DNA of 64,000 nucleotides from Sphingobacterium psychroaquaticum (GTDB lineage: Bacteria > Bacteroidota > Bacteroidia > Sphingobacteriales > Sphingobacteriaceae), in the NCBI RefSeq assembly GCF_900177625.1, contig NZ_FXAU01000003.1:186001-250000 (forward strand). Direction: 5' to 3'. The first letter of the stretch is position 1; each line of letters opens with the position of its first letter. Of the stretch, positions 1-8,166 are shown one piece after another. A program made the translations under genes and the position numbers. The notes below the pieces were generated by a model. The model did no database searches. It was not told the DNA's origin and was given only the letters and a program-made list of their open reading frames with translations.

Positions 1-1773
1 AAAATCTGCATATACCTGGAAGGCACCTGCGGTATAACTTAAACGCGCATCAGAAAGGAAGTAGCTTTTGTTTGAAATACGTTGATTCAACCGATTTGCA
101 AGAGAAATGGACCAACGATCCTGCGTTGCCGATAGTACTAATTTTGCCTGATGTTTCAGGTTCTCCATTTGATATTTTGAAATCAAATTGGGATCGGTCT
201 CCATACTCGGGTGTAGATAATTATAACCTAGGTTAATTTGATAGAACCAATGATTGACAGAGCCTAATGTGTAGTTGATATTCGTGTTTACCCCATTGAC
301 AATATTGTTGCCCATGTTAAAGGGTTGATATGGTTGTGTGTTGTCGTTGCGAACCCAGTCAATGAAACTTTTTATACGACGATGGAAATATCCTGCATGT
401 GCGGTAACACCTTTATGCTGATATTTTATGGCCCCTTCTATTTGCCATGCATTCTCGGGGCTTAACGCTGCATTTCCCACATTGCTGGGTTGTTTCAGAT
501 ATAGATCGGTAAAGGATGGTATACGTTGACTCGAGCCGGCATTAAGCACTAACTTCCATCGGTTATCGAGTTGGTACCCCATATCAATACCAGGGTACAA
601 TTGCCAGCCATATTGACTATTGTAATTTAAATAGGCGCCGATATTGACGATTAATTTGTTTAATTTTTCGGTGCGAAATTCGGCATAAGCACCATGGTTG
701 TTGCGGTCGTGTTGACCAATATTTGAACTACTTATGCGCTCCAATCGACTTTCCCAGCCCAATCCAAAATCACCGAATGACGTTTGGTATCTACTGTTTA
801 ACTCCATACTGAACGCATTGTTGTAATGGCGGCTACGTGCGCGGGATAGATCATTTCTAAAATAACGATAGTCGTCCTCATTATAACGATTGCTAATGCG
901 TGGGTTCAACGAAAGATTGTCGGTCAGTTGATGCCTGGTAGCAAGGCTTGCCAACACTGTTTCTACAATCTCTTCCGATTCTTTATCACCGGGAGCAGCA
1001 TAGAACCCATTTGCGCCAAATTTGTTATACATATAACTACCCATCCACTCGGCCTGGTGACGGCTGTCTATTGTTAGATTTCCTTGGTAATGTATTTTGT
1101 CGTTTTGTGCTGCGGTGTTATACCGCTGTCCATTTGTTTTTTCCTTACTGTAGTATAGCTGATGTTGATGTTTTTCTTGGTACCAGGCAGCCCCCAGTTG
1201 TGCGCCCGCACCATAATAGATTCCATCCTTTTCTTCTTCATCTCTGTTTTTAAAGGAAGAGCCACCATAAATATGTGCTGTGATACTGCTGTTTTCAACG
1301 CGCTTGGTTACGATGTTAATGGCACCTGTCAACGAATTGATACCATAAATGCGGGCAGCGGCGCCACGGATTACTTCTATCCGTTCGATCGACTCTAATG
1401 GAATAGGTAGATTTAAATTGTGGTGTGCCGTTTGTGGATCGGAGACCTTAATTCCGTTCAGTAAGATGAGTGTTTGCTCAAAGCTGCCTCCATCTATGCT
1501 CACATCAGCTTGTGTGCCAAAAGGGCCACGTTGGCGAACATCCACACCGTTTAAGAAAGGGAGAACTTCATTTAATGAGCGAGCCGGTAGCTTTTTGATA
1601 TCGGCAGCTGTCATTATTTCGATATTTCTATTGTCTTTACTAAAAGGTATTTGTAGTCTGTTTTCTGTGATAATTATTTCTTTAATACTGTCCTGCTTTA
1701 CATTTTGTCCGGTGCCAATGAATGGAATCAAAGCGGCGGATGTTAGTAAATATGTTTTTATTTTATTGTTCAT
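1..1773 (-). CDS. TonB-dependent receptor, BtuB-like (3' end outside the window)
   Basis: An outer-membrane active transporter that uses TonB energy. The frame is open for 591 codons from the ATG at 1773 and runs off the left edge, so the C-terminal barrel strands are missing. The product starts with a signal-peptide-like segment. A TonB-box-like stretch (DSIKEIIITENR) follows, then a plug domain whose features include LNGVDVRQRGPFGTQADVSI, ILLNGIKVSDPQT and IERIEVIRGAAARIYG. The rest is barrel sequence rich in aromatic, alternating strands. The plug resembles the BtuB/cobalamin-receptor branch, but the substrate cannot be told from sequence. There is no room for a B12 riboswitch upstream, because the divergent regulator starts 52 bases away. 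A possible -7 element (CACTTTTG) sits four bases before the ATG. That would give an almost leaderless message. Confidence 0.9.
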   Translation of the reverse strand, partial: MNNKIKTYLLTSAALIPFIGTGQNVKQDSIKEIIITENRLQIPFSKDNRNIEIMTAADIKKLPARSLNEVLPFLNGVDVRQRGPFGTQADVSIDGGSFEQTLILLNGIKVSDPQTAHHNLNLPIPLESIERIEVIRGAAARIYGINSLTGAINIVTKRVENSSITAHIYGGSSFKNRDEEEKDGIYYGAGAQLGAAWYQEKHQHQLYYSKEKTNGQRYNTAAQNDKIHYQGNLTIDSRHQAEWMGSYMYNKFGANGFYAAPGDKESEEIVETVLASLATRHQLTDNLSLNPRISNRYNEDDYRYFRNDLSRARSRHYNNAFSMELNSRYQTSFGDFGLGWESRLERISSSNIGQHDRNNHGAYAEFRTEKLNKLIVNIGAYLNYNSQYGWQLYPGIDMGYQLDNRWKLVLNAGSSQRIPSFTDLYLKQPSNVGNAALSPENAWQIEGAIKYQHKGVTAHAGYFHRRIKSFIDWVRNDNTQPYQPFNMGNNIVNGVNTNINYTLGSVNHWFYQINLGYNYLHPSMETDPNLISKYQMENLKHQAKLVLSATQDRWSISLANRLNQRISNKSYFLSDARLSYTAGAFQVYADF

Positions 1774-1825
1774 GCTGCAAAAGTGCTATCTTTCCGGATT
1801 GTTTAACTGATCCGTTTTTTAAAAT
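1774..1825. promoter_or_regulatory. Divergent promoter region between TonB receptor and MocR gene
   Basis: Only 52 bases separate the two divergent start codons. On the plus strand TATCTTTC near 1789-1796 resembles the Bacteroidota -7 element TAnnTTTG. A TTG about 18 bases upstream could be the -33 element. On the minus strand CACTTTTG lies just before the receptor ATG. Overlapping promoters would let the MocR protein control both genes. Confidence 0.45.
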
Positions 1826-3301
1826 ATGAGTAGTCCGGTTGAGAATTTATTACTAACCATTGTGAAGTTGGATAGAAAGGCACAGATGCCGATTTACTTA
1901 CAAGCCGTACAACAATTGGTTAATGCTATTCAACGGGGCTATCTTTTGGTTGGGACAAAAATGCCGGGAACACGGGTTTTAGGGCATTTATTGGTGGTGC
2001 ATCGAAAAACAGCAGTTGCTATATATGGGGAGCTGGAAGCACAGGGCTGGGTGGAAGTTCGCCCCAATAAGGGAACTTTTGTTATTGCCCAAGGTCAAGA
2101 AGTGAAAATTTATAAACCTTATGAGCAACTGACCTCTTTAGCGAAATATCCACAACAAACGGGATATGACTTTCGTCGGTCTAATATACTAGATAACCCG
2201 TTTGACTATGCGCAGTGTCGCTATACTTTTAATGATGGTGTTCCTGATATCCGCCTGACTCAACTACAAAACTTAACACGGGTGTATAGCGCTTCCATGA
2301 AACGGAAAAGCAATCGCAAGCGTATTGGTGCATATAACCAGGAGGGAAGCGAGTATTTTAAGGAACAACTTAGCAATTTTCTCAATATGTCGCGCGGACT
2401 GCATATCGGTAAGGAAAATTTACTGATTACGCGGAGTGCTGAAATGAGCCTATATATTATTTCTCAAACGCTATTATCTCCAAACGACGTGGTATTGGTT
2501 GGTGCATTGAGCATGTTTACTGTTAATATGGTTTTTCAAAAGATGGGCGCGCGTATTTTAACGATTCCTATCGATGATGAAGGGATTGATGTATCTTATA
2601 TCCGGCAACATTTTCAGCCGGGCCAGATACGGATGGTTTATATCACGCCACACCATCATTATCCGACAACGGTAACCTTGTCTGCGCAACGACGTGTGGA
2701 TCTCTTACAGTTGGCAACTTCCTTTGGCTTTGCCATTGTGGAAGATGATTACGATTATGATTTTCAATATGATAAATCTGTAATGATGCCCTTGGCCAGT
2801 GCTGATTTGAATGGGATGGTTATCTATGTCGGTTCGTTTGGAAAATCTTTGGCGCCGGCGTTTAGAACCGGCTTCGTGGTCGCTCCAGATAATATTATGG
2901 TAGAGATGCGGAAGTATTTAGGCATAATTGATCGTCAAGGGGATGTTGTGATGGAGTACGCATTGGGGGAAATGATTGAAGAAGGTGAAATTCACCGCCA
3001 TTTGAAAAAATCCTTGAAAGTATATCGTGAACGACGCGATGTCTGCTGTGCACTTCTGCGTTCTGAACTCGGGGGGGTGCTCGATTTTCAAATCCCTTCG
3101 GGAGGTTTGGCCATCTGGACGCGATGGGATACACAGATTTCTCTCTTGCGAGTAGCGGGTCAATGTGCTAAAAATGATCTCTTGATTCCTAAGACGCTGC
3201 TCTATCAAAATCAAACGGTATCTGCTATGCGAATCGGTTTTGGGCATCTTAGCGTAGCCGAAATGGAGGTCGCCGTAGGCATCTTAAAGCAAAGTATCTG
3301 A
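1826..3301 (+). CDS. MocR/PdxR-type transcriptional regulator (GntR HTH plus aminotransferase-like domain)
   Basis: A DNA-binding regulator of 491 residues. An N-terminal GntR-type winged helix (about residues 15-85, with RKTAVAIYGELEAQGWVEVRPNKGTFV) is fused to a class I aminotransferase fold (about residues 130-490). The PLP-binding lysine is visible as Lys340 in GSFGKS. It is preceded by the VEDDYDYDF motif, which supplies the aspartate that contacts the pyridine nitrogen. Family members sense PLP, amino acids or related amines rather than act as enzymes. The gene is divergent from the TonB receptor, so that receptor is the most likely target. No pdxS/pdxT genes are nearby. Effector and target are inference. 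Confidence 0.9.
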   Translation: MSSPVENLLLTIVKLDRKAQMPIYLQAVQQLVNAIQRGYLLVGTKMPGTRVLGHLLVVHRKTAVAIYGELEAQGWVEVRPNKGTFVIAQGQEVKIYKPYEQLTSLAKYPQQTGYDFRRSNILDNPFDYAQCRYTFNDGVPDIRLTQLQNLTRVYSASMKRKSNRKRIGAYNQEGSEYFKEQLSNFLNMSRGLHIGKENLLITRSAEMSLYIISQTLLSPNDVVLVGALSMFTVNMVFQKMGARILTIPIDDEGIDVSYIRQHFQPGQIRMVYITPHHHYPTTVTLSAQRRVDLLQLATSFGFAIVEDDYDYDFQYDKSVMMPLASADLNGMVIYVGSFGKSLAPAFRTGFVVAPDNIMVEMRKYLGIIDRQGDVVMEYALGEMIEEGEIHRHLKKSLKVYRERRDVCCALLRSELGGVLDFQIPSGGLAIWTRWDTQISLLRVAGQCAKNDLLIPKTLLYQNQTVSAMRIGFGHLSVAEMEVAVGILKQSI

Positions 3302-3303
3302 GG

Positions 3304-4242
3304 TTAGTGCCATTCTTCACGTCCGATGATCTTGTGCTCTTTTAAGGTAGGACTATCGCCGAGGTTTACTTTTTTTAATGGTGCAAGCGTTGGCTGTCCC
3401 GCAGCGACCCACGCCGAGAACCAATAAGATCCCAAGCGTTGGATGGATTGCCGCATCCGTGCTTCTACCATACCGTTCATGTTGTTATGATAGGCCGTTG
3501 CATAGGGATCCGAATAGGTGTAGGTAAGTATATGCTTTCTATTGATGTAGCCTTTTTGTTGGTGCTTGGGGAAGGTTTGGGATAGTTCTTTTTCAATAAG
3601 CAGCACACTATCTACGTGGGCATTGCTCTCTCGAACGATCTGCCATGCCATAGCTAAAGGGTCACTGATGTATTTTGCCTTACCAACATGGAGATTGTAG
3701 GTTTCGCTAAACATTTCAGGAAGCCGACTTTCCCAAAACGCATGAATGCCTATTTGATCGCTGTACTGTCCGTTGTAATTCGCGGTGGTGTGCAGGGGGA
3801 CATGCGCATCCGCAACATAGTGCCCCAGGTCGGCGGCATACCTAATGATCCGTTCGGGATGCTTATCATAGAAAGCTTGAACCAGTTTTTGGTAAGTCAA
3901 GTAAATTTGCCATGGCACAACGCCACGAGCCAGCAGCTTGCGTTCGCCATATTTTTCCTTGGCGTTGCTCCAGTGTACCGGGATAGGGCCGCCCGATTCT
4001 TCGCTATATCGGTCTATGTCGATGTAATGTCGAGGAGACTCCGCGCTGTCGACATAACAACGCTTGTCGGCATCGACCGCTTTTTCTGTAATGTGATGGA
4101 TATGCATTTTGTAAAAACCGGATAGGGGTGCAGGGAGCGTAAAAACAGCCGACTTATTAATAACGCGATGCGCGTAAAAGCCCCAGGAACAACACAACAT
4201 CCAGATACCAAAGCATAAAGCAAATAGTTTTCTGGCTTTCAT
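3304..4242 (-). CDS. Zinc-dependent phospholipase C / S1-P1 nuclease family protein
   Basis: A secreted protein of 312 residues. An N-terminal hydrophobic segment (CFGIWMLCCSWGFYAHR) runs straight into the WGxxAHR motif. In this fold the mature N-terminus contributes to the trinuclear zinc site. Other ligands visible are the DIDRY segment and HYVADAHVPLHTTANYNG, which carries the HxxxDxHxPLH zinc signature. The overall order matches the zinc-dependent PLC / S1-P1 nuclease superfamily. The true substrate (phospholipid or nucleic acid) is not determined. The gene converges tail-to-tail with the MocR gene, with only two bases between stop codons. A second, more nuclease-like relative lies at 24963-25760. 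Confidence 0.8.
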   Translation of the reverse strand: MKARKLFALCFGIWMLCCSWGFYAHRVINKSAVFTLPAPLSGFYKMHIHHITEKAVDADKRCYVDSAESPRHYIDIDRYSEESGGPIPVHWSNAKEKYGERKLLARGVVPWQIYLTYQKLVQAFYDKHPERIIRYAADLGHYVADAHVPLHTTANYNGQYSDQIGIHAFWESRLPEMFSETYNLHVGKAKYISDPLAMAWQIVRESNAHVDSVLLIEKELSQTFPKHQQKGYINRKHILTYTYSDPYATAYHNNMNGMVEARMRQSIQRLGSYWFSAWVAAGQPTLAPLKKVNLGDSPTLKEHKIIGREEWH

Positions 4243-4384
4243 ATCTTTTTAAATTACAGTTTATTGTTTAGAATCCCATGGAAAAGCGGTTAAATTTGAA
4301 ATTGAAGGAAGAATGAATCACGAAATAAACATTACAATTCGATAAAATTTACTATTTTAGGCAGGCAAAATGAGCTAATTCAAT

Positions 4385-5371
4385 ATGAAGATTTTGTATG
4401 CTGTGCAGGGAACCGGAAACGGTCATTTATGTCGGGCCCTCGATATTATCCCAATACTCAGAGAAATGGGAAGTGTGGACGTCTTGGTGAGTGGTATACA
4501 AGCCGATATTGGCTTACCTTTTGAGGTGAAGTATAAGCTCCATGGGCTTAGTTTTATTTTCGGTAAGTCCGGTGGGGTAGATCTATGGCGCACTTTTATG
4601 AGTTCCACCGTGCGTAAATTCATGCAGGAAATAAACAGTTTGCCTATAGAAGCGTATGACTTAATCATTAATGACTTCGAACCAATCTCGGCGTGGGCTT
4701 GTCAAACGAAGGATATTCCATGTATTGGATTAAGCCACCAGATAGCAGCTTTGGATGCAGCCAGCCCAAAGCCTGATGAATCGGATATGCTGGGTAAATT
4801 TATCATGAAGAATTATGCACCCACCAGTAGTTCGTACGGATTTCACTTTAAGGCGTATAGCAATCAGATATTTACACCTGTCATTCGGCAGTCTATTCGG
4901 GAATTGGAACCGCAAGACAAAGGGCATTATACGGTATACTTACCTTCCTACGATGATGCGCACCTTCTGAAGAATCTATCTAAATTTCCAGATGTACGGT
5001 GGGATGTTTATTCCAAGCACAATAAAAAACCGTTTACCGTAAAGAATGTGTCTATTAATCCGATCCAGAGCGAGACTTTTGTGAAAAGCATGGCGACTTC
5101 GTCTGGTGTTTTATGTGGTGCAGGTTTTGAGACGCCCGCGGAAGCTTTATATCTGGGCAAGAAGTTGTTGGTTATCCCGATGAAGAATCAGTACGAACAA
5201 CATTTAAATGCAGCCGCCTTAGAACAAATGGGCGTCCCTGTTATCAACAGCTTAAAACGTAAGTTTGACTACGCAATTGAATCGTGGTTGAATAGTAAAA
5301 ATACAGTCCATGTAGATTATCCGGATATCACCCGTGCGGTGGTATCTTCTATTGTAGAAAACCATAAATAA
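4385..5371 (+). CDS. Glycosyltransferase family protein (GT-B fold)
   Basis: A protein of 328 residues that begins MKILYAVQGTGNGHLCRALD, the N-terminal Rossmann motif of GT-B glycosyltransferases related to the MGT/UGT and MurG types. The C-terminal half has a donor-binding-like segment: GVLCGAGFETPAEALYLGKKLLVIP, then QYEQHLNAAALEQMG. Donor and acceptor sugars are unknown. There is no signal peptide, so it should act in the cytoplasm. Its stop codon overlaps the start of the FKBP gene by one base (TAATG), which suggests translational coupling. Confidence 0.8.
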   Translation: MKILYAVQGTGNGHLCRALDIIPILREMGSVDVLVSGIQADIGLPFEVKYKLHGLSFIFGKSGGVDLWRTFMSSTVRKFMQEINSLPIEAYDLIINDFEPISAWACQTKDIPCIGLSHQIAALDAASPKPDESDMLGKFIMKNYAPTSSSYGFHFKAYSNQIFTPVIRQSIRELEPQDKGHYTVYLPSYDDAHLLKNLSKFPDVRWDVYSKHNKKPFTVKNVSINPIQSETFVKSMATSSGVLCGAGFETPAEALYLGKKLLVIPMKNQYEQHLNAAALEQMGVPVINSLKRKFDYAIESWLNSKNTVHVDYPDITRAVVSSIVENHK

Positions 5372-6105
5372 TGAATAAATATTGTAAGATAGCGGCAGCA
5401 TTGTTGTTTGTAACAGGAATGTATACCCTGCCGACCTATGCCCAAGCAAAGAAAACGGCTGCAAAGCCGGCAGCGAAGGCAGCTGTTAAAACCGCGCCTA
5501 AAACGGTCGTGGATTCTGTTTCCTACGCCGTGGGGATGGATGTGGCCAAATCATTGGCCTCGAGCGGTGTGAAAATACAATCAGCGAGTTTTATGAAAGG
5601 GTTGGAAGATGTGTTGCAAAGTAAAACAGCGCTCTTTGGAGAAGAAGAGAAAATGCGTATCATAAAAGATGCATTTAATAAAGCAGCAGATCTGAAAATG
5701 GAAGCCCTGAAGAAAGAAGAGAATGCTTTTTTTGCTACCCTAAAGACCAAACCTAATGTAAAGCATTTGCAGGATGGCTTGTATTACGAGGTGATAGCGG
5801 AAGGGAATGGACCTAAGCCCACTGTCGATGATGAGGTAAATGTACACTATAAAGGTACGTTAGCCAATGGTAAGGTTTTTGATAGCTCTTATGATCGGGG
5901 AACACCTTTGGATCTGTCATTGGCACGCGTTATCCGTGGCTGGCAACTGGGGATCCCATTGATGTCGGTAGGTGCGAAATATAGATTGTATATTCCTTCA
6001 GACTTGGGTTACGGAGAGCGTGGTGCGGGAGAGATTCCTCCTTTCAGTGCGTTGGTATTTGATATTGAATTATTAGGAATAAAAGCAAAAGATGCAACAA
6101 ATTAA
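5371..6105 (+). CDS. FKBP-type peptidyl-prolyl cis-trans isomerase (FkpA/Mip-like)
   Basis: A periplasmic folding catalyst that isomerises prolyl peptide bonds. The 244-residue product has a signal peptide ending near TYAQA and a Lys/Ala-rich linker. A Mip-type N-terminal dimerisation region follows (about residues 45-125, starting DSVSYAVGMDVAKSLAS). The C-terminal FKBP domain (about residues 145-240) shows VNVHYKGTLANGKVFDSSYDRG, VIRGWQLGIPLM and YGERGAGEIPPFSALVFDIEL, which contain the conserved aromatic pocket residues. It is the middle gene of a tight run: its start overlaps the glycosyltransferase stop, and its end overlaps the next gene by 14 bases. Confidence 0.93.
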   Translation: MNKYCKIAAALLFVTGMYTLPTYAQAKKTAAKPAAKAAVKTAPKTVVDSVSYAVGMDVAKSLASSGVKIQSASFMKGLEDVLQSKTALFGEEEKMRIIKDAFNKAADLKMEALKKEENAFFATLKTKPNVKHLQDGLYYEVIAEGNGPKPTVDDEVNVHYKGTLANGKVFDSSYDRGTPLDLSLARVIRGWQLGIPLMSVGAKYRLYIPSDLGYGERGAGEIPPFSALVFDIELLGIKAKDATN

Positions 6106-6997
6106 ACTTGGAAAAAGCGACCTCCAACTTTCGGCAATTAGCCTGGGAACGATGTCTGTGCGGGGAGGAGCGACCAAGTTAAATATTGATATTATACGAG
6201 AGGCCGTCGATTTAGGCATGACCTATTTCGATACGGCCGATCTGTATGAACGGGGTCTGAATGAAGCATTGGTCGGACGTGCCCTGCAAGGTGTACGTTC
6301 TCAGGTCGTATTGGCGACCAAGGTAGGGAACCAGTGGAACTCTGATGGGACCACGTGGAGTTGGAAGGCTTCTAAGCCGTATATTTTAAAGACAGTAGAG
6401 TCTTCACTTTCTCGCCTAAAGACAGATTATATCGACCTCTATCAGTTGCATGGGGGCATGATCGAAGATCCCATCGATGAGATTATTGAAGCTTTTGAGT
6501 TGCTTCAACGGGCGGGGAAGATTCGGTATTATGGGTTGTCTTCAATTCGTCCAAACGTAATCAAGGCATATGCTGAGCGTTCAAACATAACCAGTGTCAT
6601 GATGCAATACAGCTTATTGGATCGTAGACCGGAATCGCTTTTTAAAACCTTATCGCAGCAGGGGATTTCTGTGATTGCGCGTGGTGCCTTGGCGCAAGGT
6701 TTGCTGCTGGATAAACCGGCGCAGAATTATCTGCAGCTTCGCTCTAGTGAGGTGGCGCATGCCAATAGAAATGTGGAACGTTTGGCCAATAAGTTGGGCA
6801 TTAATAAGCTGACATTAATTTTGGCCTATGTCCTGTCGAACCCCGTGGTGGCGACTACAGTGCTAGGTGTACGCACCTTAGCGCAACTGCATGAGGTAAA
6901 AGAATCGATTGTGTCCTTCCGTAAGTTAACCGCTGAAGAAAAGGAGATCCTCGAGCAAGGGTTGCGCGCTTTGGTTTACACAGACCACCTTGTCTAG
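6092..6997 (+). CDS. Aldo/keto reductase
   Basis: An NAD(P)H-dependent oxidoreductase of 301 residues with a TIM-barrel fold. The catalytic tetrad is visible: Asp47 and Tyr52 in FDTADLYERG, Lys77 in LATKVGNQW and His120 in DLYQLHG. The C-terminal cofactor region includes ARGALAQGLL and the segment around VATTVLGVRTLAQL. Its start codon lies 14 bases inside the end of the FKBP gene, so the two are probably translated together. The substrate is unknown. The pairing with a glycosyltransferase and a periplasmic isomerase gives no pathway hint. Confidence 0.92.
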   Translation: MQQIKLGKSDLQLSAISLGTMSVRGGATKLNIDIIREAVDLGMTYFDTADLYERGLNEALVGRALQGVRSQVVLATKVGNQWNSDGTTWSWKASKPYILKTVESSLSRLKTDYIDLYQLHGGMIEDPIDEIIEAFELLQRAGKIRYYGLSSIRPNVIKAYAERSNITSVMMQYSLLDRRPESLFKTLSQQGISVIARGALAQGLLLDKPAQNYLQLRSSEVAHANRNVERLANKLGINKLTLILAYVLSNPVVATTVLGVRTLAQLHEVKESIVSFRKLTAEEKEILEQGLRALVYTDHLV

Positions 6998-7399
6998 GTT
7001 ATAAAGTAAGTGCTATAGATATAGTTCCGCATCTCGCTGAATCCTTCAAGGTTTGTGACTCTACAAAACCCTTGCTGGCCTCTTGCTGGTGCGAGCCTTC
7101 GGCTCGTGTCCTGCTTAGGTTAGCTATATCTAAAGTAAGTGCTTTAGATATAGTTCTAAATAAAAGTCCAAGCTACAATATTTAGCTTCTAGCAATCAGC
7201 CACAAGATCTTGTGCCTCTATTTCGTACTTCCTACACTCTACTACGAACCATGAACTCCCCACTAGGAACTCTCCACTACAAACTAAACCACTACTTACC
7301 ATACATCAATGTTTTTCATGTTCTAATTGAGCACCTTTGTCAAACATTGTTTACACCAAGTTGTTGTTTTAGACAGTTTGGGCTTAAAATTATATGATT
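6998..7399. repeat. Intergenic region with direct repeats and a hairpin shared with another locus
   Basis: No gene is seen in these 400 bases. A 26-base direct repeat with one mismatch occurs at 7002-7027 and 7131-7156 (starting TAAAGTAAGTGCT). The second copy forms a perfect 12-base inverted repeat, CTATATCTAAAG at 7124-7135 with CTTTAGATATAG at 7142-7153. A 28-base segment at 7085-7112 centred on CGAGCCTTCGGCTCG recurs with one mismatch at 30578-30605. The stretch near 7245-7290 (AACTCCCCACTAGG, CTCCACTACAAAC) resembles the CTACCAACT tracts near 30.7 kb. Confidence 0.7.
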
Positions 7400-8116
7400 A
7401 TGGCAAATTTTGTTTTTCATGCAGCAGATTCTAGAGGCGATGCAAACCACGGGTGGTTACATTCGAGACATACATTCAGTTTTGCTGGATACTTTGATGC
7501 AGAACGTATGCATTTTGGAGCGTTACGTGTTCTGAACGATGATGTCGTCGCTGCCGGCATGGGTTTTGGCAAACACCCGCACGATAATATGGAGATTATC
7601 TCTATCCCGTTGGAGGGAGACTTGGAGCATAAGGATAGTATGAATAATGTTGCTGTTATTCGTCATGGTGATGTGCAAGTGATGAGTGCGGGGACAGGAA
7701 TTACACACAGTGAGTACAACAAAAATAGCGACCGTACGGTTAAGTTTCTCCAAATATGGGTGATTCCAAACAAGGGGAACGTCGAGCCCCGTTACGACCA
7801 GATTACATTGAATCCGGCAGATCGCGTGAATACATTTCAACAAATTATTTCACCAAATCCCGATGATGCGGGGGTGTGGATTCATCAGGATGCTTGGTTC
7901 CACTTGGCTAAATTTGATGCTGGGCACGAAGATACATATACCTTTAAAAGAGAAGGAAATGGTTTGTATATCTTCAACCTAAAAGGAAAAATTACGGTTG
8001 AAGGAAAAGAGATGGTAGACCGGGATGGCCTAGGGATTTCTGATACAAATGCGGTAACAATTAAGGCAGAGAGCGATGCCGAGTTCCTGTTGATGGAAGT
8101 ACCGATGTTAAAATAA
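7400..8116 (+). CDS. Pirin family protein (YhhW/quercetinase-like bicupin)
   Basis: A bicupin of 238 residues. The N-terminal pirin signature is present: GWLHSRHTFSFAGYFD, then GFGKHPHDNMEIISIPLEGDLEHKDS with metal-ligand histidines, and SAGTGITHSEYN. Bacterial homologues such as YhhW have quercetin 2,3-dioxygenase activity in vitro. The physiological role is usually unknown. I chose the ATG at 7400, which gives the usual start MANFVFHAADSRG. An in-frame ATG two codons upstream (7394) is the alternative. The gene ends at a strong bidirectional terminator. Confidence 0.9.
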   Translation: MANFVFHAADSRGDANHGWLHSRHTFSFAGYFDAERMHFGALRVLNDDVVAAGMGFGKHPHDNMEIISIPLEGDLEHKDSMNNVAVIRHGDVQVMSAGTGITHSEYNKNSDRTVKFLQIWVIPNKGNVEPRYDQITLNPADRVNTFQQIISPNPDDAGVWIHQDAWFHLAKFDAGHEDTYTFKREGNGLYIFNLKGKITVEGKEMVDRDGLGISDTNAVTIKAESDAEFLLMEVPMLK

Positions 8117-8162
8117 AACCATAAAAAAACGAGGATGATTTCATCCTCGTTTTTTTATGGTT
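8117..8162. terminator. Bidirectional intrinsic terminator between pirin and M13 peptidase genes
   Basis: A perfect 22-base inverted repeat (8117-8138 with 8141-8162) has a two-base loop. The GAGGATGA core is flanked by A and T runs, so it gives a U-tract on either strand. Confidence 0.92.
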
Positions 8163-8166
8163 AACC

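Noticed and set aside
1774..1825. Cobalamin riboswitch in front of the BtuB-like receptor
   Set aside because: The gap of 52 bases is far too short for the aptamer and no B12 box is visible.
7212..7397. Sixty-codon frame before the pirin gene
   Set aside because: It lies in the repeat-bearing gap and has no recognisable protein features.
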